This document shows, in pieces, positions 62,448 through 64,000 of a DNA stretch of 64,000 bases (within the stretch, counting starts at the first letter, position 1; each line of letters begins with the position of its first letter). The notes below the pieces were generated by a model. It saw only the letters and a program-made list of their open reading frames with translations, was not told the origin of the DNA and ran no database searches. Position numbers and translations under genes: made by a program. This stretch comes from Sphingomonas sp. LR60 (GTDB taxonomy: Bacteria; Pseudomonadota; Alphaproteobacteria; Sphingomonadales; Sphingomonadaceae), in NCBI RefSeq assembly GCF_036855935.1, contig NZ_JASPFK010000001.1, positions 3,722,501-3,786,500 on the forward strand. The letters are read 5' to 3'.

Positions 62448-64000
62448 GGCTTGGCGTCCGCGACCAGCATGTCACGCACCGCCAGCGCCGCGCGCGCCGG
62501 ATTGTCGCGCGTGAAGCCGCGCACCGCGTTGATCCGCTCCTCGTAGCTCTGGCTGGTCTCGATCTGGTCGAGGCTGACCGGCGAGTGGACCGCGATCTGC
62601 TCGCCGTCGGCGTCGAGGGCGATGTCGCCCGAGCCGCCGGCCGATCCCGCGCCGTCGCCCTTGGTGCCGTCCGCGATCGCAGCGGCGTTCTTGGGGGCGG
62701 TCGCATCCTCGCGCTTCTTCATCAGTGCCTTGGCGATCGGGCGCACGCCGAGCAGCAGCACGAGCAAGGCGATGACCAACGCGGTCAGGTTGCGCGCGAG
62801 CATCGGCACCAGCGCATTGTCATACCATTTCGGGGCAGCGCTGGCATCGGCGCTGGTGTCGGCGAACTTGCGGCTGATGACCGTCACATTGTCGTTGCGC
62901 GCCTGATCGAAGCCGACCGCGCTCTTCACCAGATCGTTGATCTGCTGAATCTCCATTGCGGTGCGCTTGGTCTTCTCCGGATCGCGCAACAGCACCGCGA
63001 CCGACAGCCGCTTGATATTCCCCGGCGCGGCGCGCGTGACCGAGACTTCCTTGTTCAGGTCGTAGGCGCGCTGGAACGCGTCGGTCTGCTTGGCCGGGTC
63101 GGGCGCGGGTCCACCGGCGGTCGGCGGCGCGGCGGGGGTGCCGGGGTTGCCGGTCGCGGGCTGCGGCGTCGACAGCTGCGAGGCGGGCGGGGGTGTTGCT
63201 CAGCGCGCCCGGAATGCCGCCGGGTGCCTGGCCCGACGCCATGTTGCCGGTCCAATTGCCGGTCTCGGCGCGCAGCCGGCCTTCCTTGTCGTAGCTTTCG
63301 CGCGTCGCGCTGGTCTCGTCGAGATTGACGTCGGCCTGCACCTCGGCGGTGAAATTGCCCGCACCGACCAGCGGCGTCAGCAGCTGGATCAGCTGCTGGC
63401 GATATTTGTCCTCGACGCGACGCTGGAACTCGATGCGCTTGTCGTTGGCGCTGTCCGGACCGTCACCCGACTTGGTGAGCAGCCCGCCCATCTGGTCCAC
63501 GATCGTCACGGCGTCGGGCTTCAGTCCCGGCACCGACGAGGCGACCAGATTGACGATCGACTGGACCTGCGCGTCGCTCAGCGAGCGCCCGCCCTGCAAC
63601 TTGACCACCACCGAAGCGGACGGCGCGGCATTGTCGCGCACGAACACGCTCGCCTCGGGCATGGCGAGATGGACGCGCGCCTCGGCGACCGCGTCGATCT
63701 CCTGGATCGAGCGCGCCAGTTCGGTCTCGCGCGCCTGCCGAAGGCGCTCGCCCTCGACCGCGCGGCTGACGCCCATCGGCAGCTGGTCGAGGATCGCGTA
63801 GCCGCCTGGTGCGGCCTTGGGCAGGCCCTGTCCGGCAAGCAGCAGCCGCGCCTTGGAGAAATCCTCCTCGTTGACGGTCAGCGTGCCCGCCGAATCGTCG
63901 ATGTGGCTGGGGATGTTCGCGGCCGACAGCGCAGTGGTGACCGCGGCCTTGTCCGAATCGGGCAGGCCGGAGAACAACGTCTTCTGCGGCGGGGTCGACA
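62444..64000 (-). pseudogene. fliF: Flagellar M-ring protein FliF, frameshifted and cut by the window edge
   Basis: The basal-body MS-ring protein. From the right edge the frame gives TPPQKTLFSGLPDSDKAAVTTAL then the ring-building YscJ-like domain (LPMGVSRAVEGERLRQARETELARSI), ending at GALSNTP. From there the correct reading, PPASQLSTPQ through the second half and C-terminal FliG-binding region to VADAKP, is in the next frame. The junction is a G5 run at 63189-63193 where six would restore the frame. The N-terminus lies beyond 64000. Confidence 0.82.

Overview
This window is high-GC chromosomal DNA from an alphaproteobacterium of the Sphingomonadales, most likely Sphingomonas or a close relative. 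The pointers are a TonB receptor of the Xanthomonas/Caulobacter type linked to SapC, cupin-like and tryptophan-halogenase-like genes, a phytoene synthase, a PEPxxWA-CTERM protein, an HWE-family histidine kinase, CarD, COQ9, the metX-metW and hisC-tyrA pairs, and many dispersed palindromic intergenic repeats. No rRNA, tRNA, CRISPR array, transposase or prophage was seen.

Layout. 0-5 kb: a MipA/OmpV outer-membrane protein, a DUF2141 protein, a frameshifted sterol-desaturase-like gene, hisN and a GH43 glycosidase. 5-11.5 kb: a TonB-receptor operon (receptor, sapC, cupin-like, halogenase-like) divergent from the GH43 gene; together they look like a plant-glycan uptake locus. 11.6-15.5 kb: crtB, a LOG-family gene, ung, a cyclophilin and a PhyH-type dioxygenase. 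15.6-19 kb: etfA, etfB and sucC. 19-24.5 kb: a DinG-like helicase, a SixA-type phosphatase, two DUF2807 proteins and CarD. 24.7-31 kb: an alpha/beta hydrolase, fdxA, an S4 protein, a SUV3-like helicase, an M23 peptidase and DUF1489. 31-37 kb: tyrA-hisC, an unknown protein, a PEP-CTERM protein, metX-metW and a response regulator. 37-48.8 kb: a frameshifted HWE kinase, ssb, feoBA under a Fur-like box, COQ9, an EamA exporter, frameshifted tlpA, argH, a small lipoprotein, lysA, a siroheme-synthase-type gene and zntB. 48.9-64 kb: a flagellar cluster read entirely on the minus strand in the order fliF-G-H-I-J-K-L-M-N-O-P-Q-R-flhB-fliD-fliS. fliF runs off the right edge.

Two cross-cutting observations stand out. 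First, six genes (desaturase, HWE kinase, tlpA, fliM, fliL, fliF) each carry one apparent single-base frameshift; five of the six lie in G/C homopolymers. This suggests sequencing or assembly error, although real loss of motility cannot be excluded from sequence alone. Second, four families of palindromic repeats sit between genes, inside the etf and fli operons, and in one case apparently in frame inside a helicase gene.

The most plausible little-described system is the receptor-SapC-cupin-halogenase operon. Its gene linkage recurs in related bacteria, but the biochemical role of the three accessory proteins is not established.
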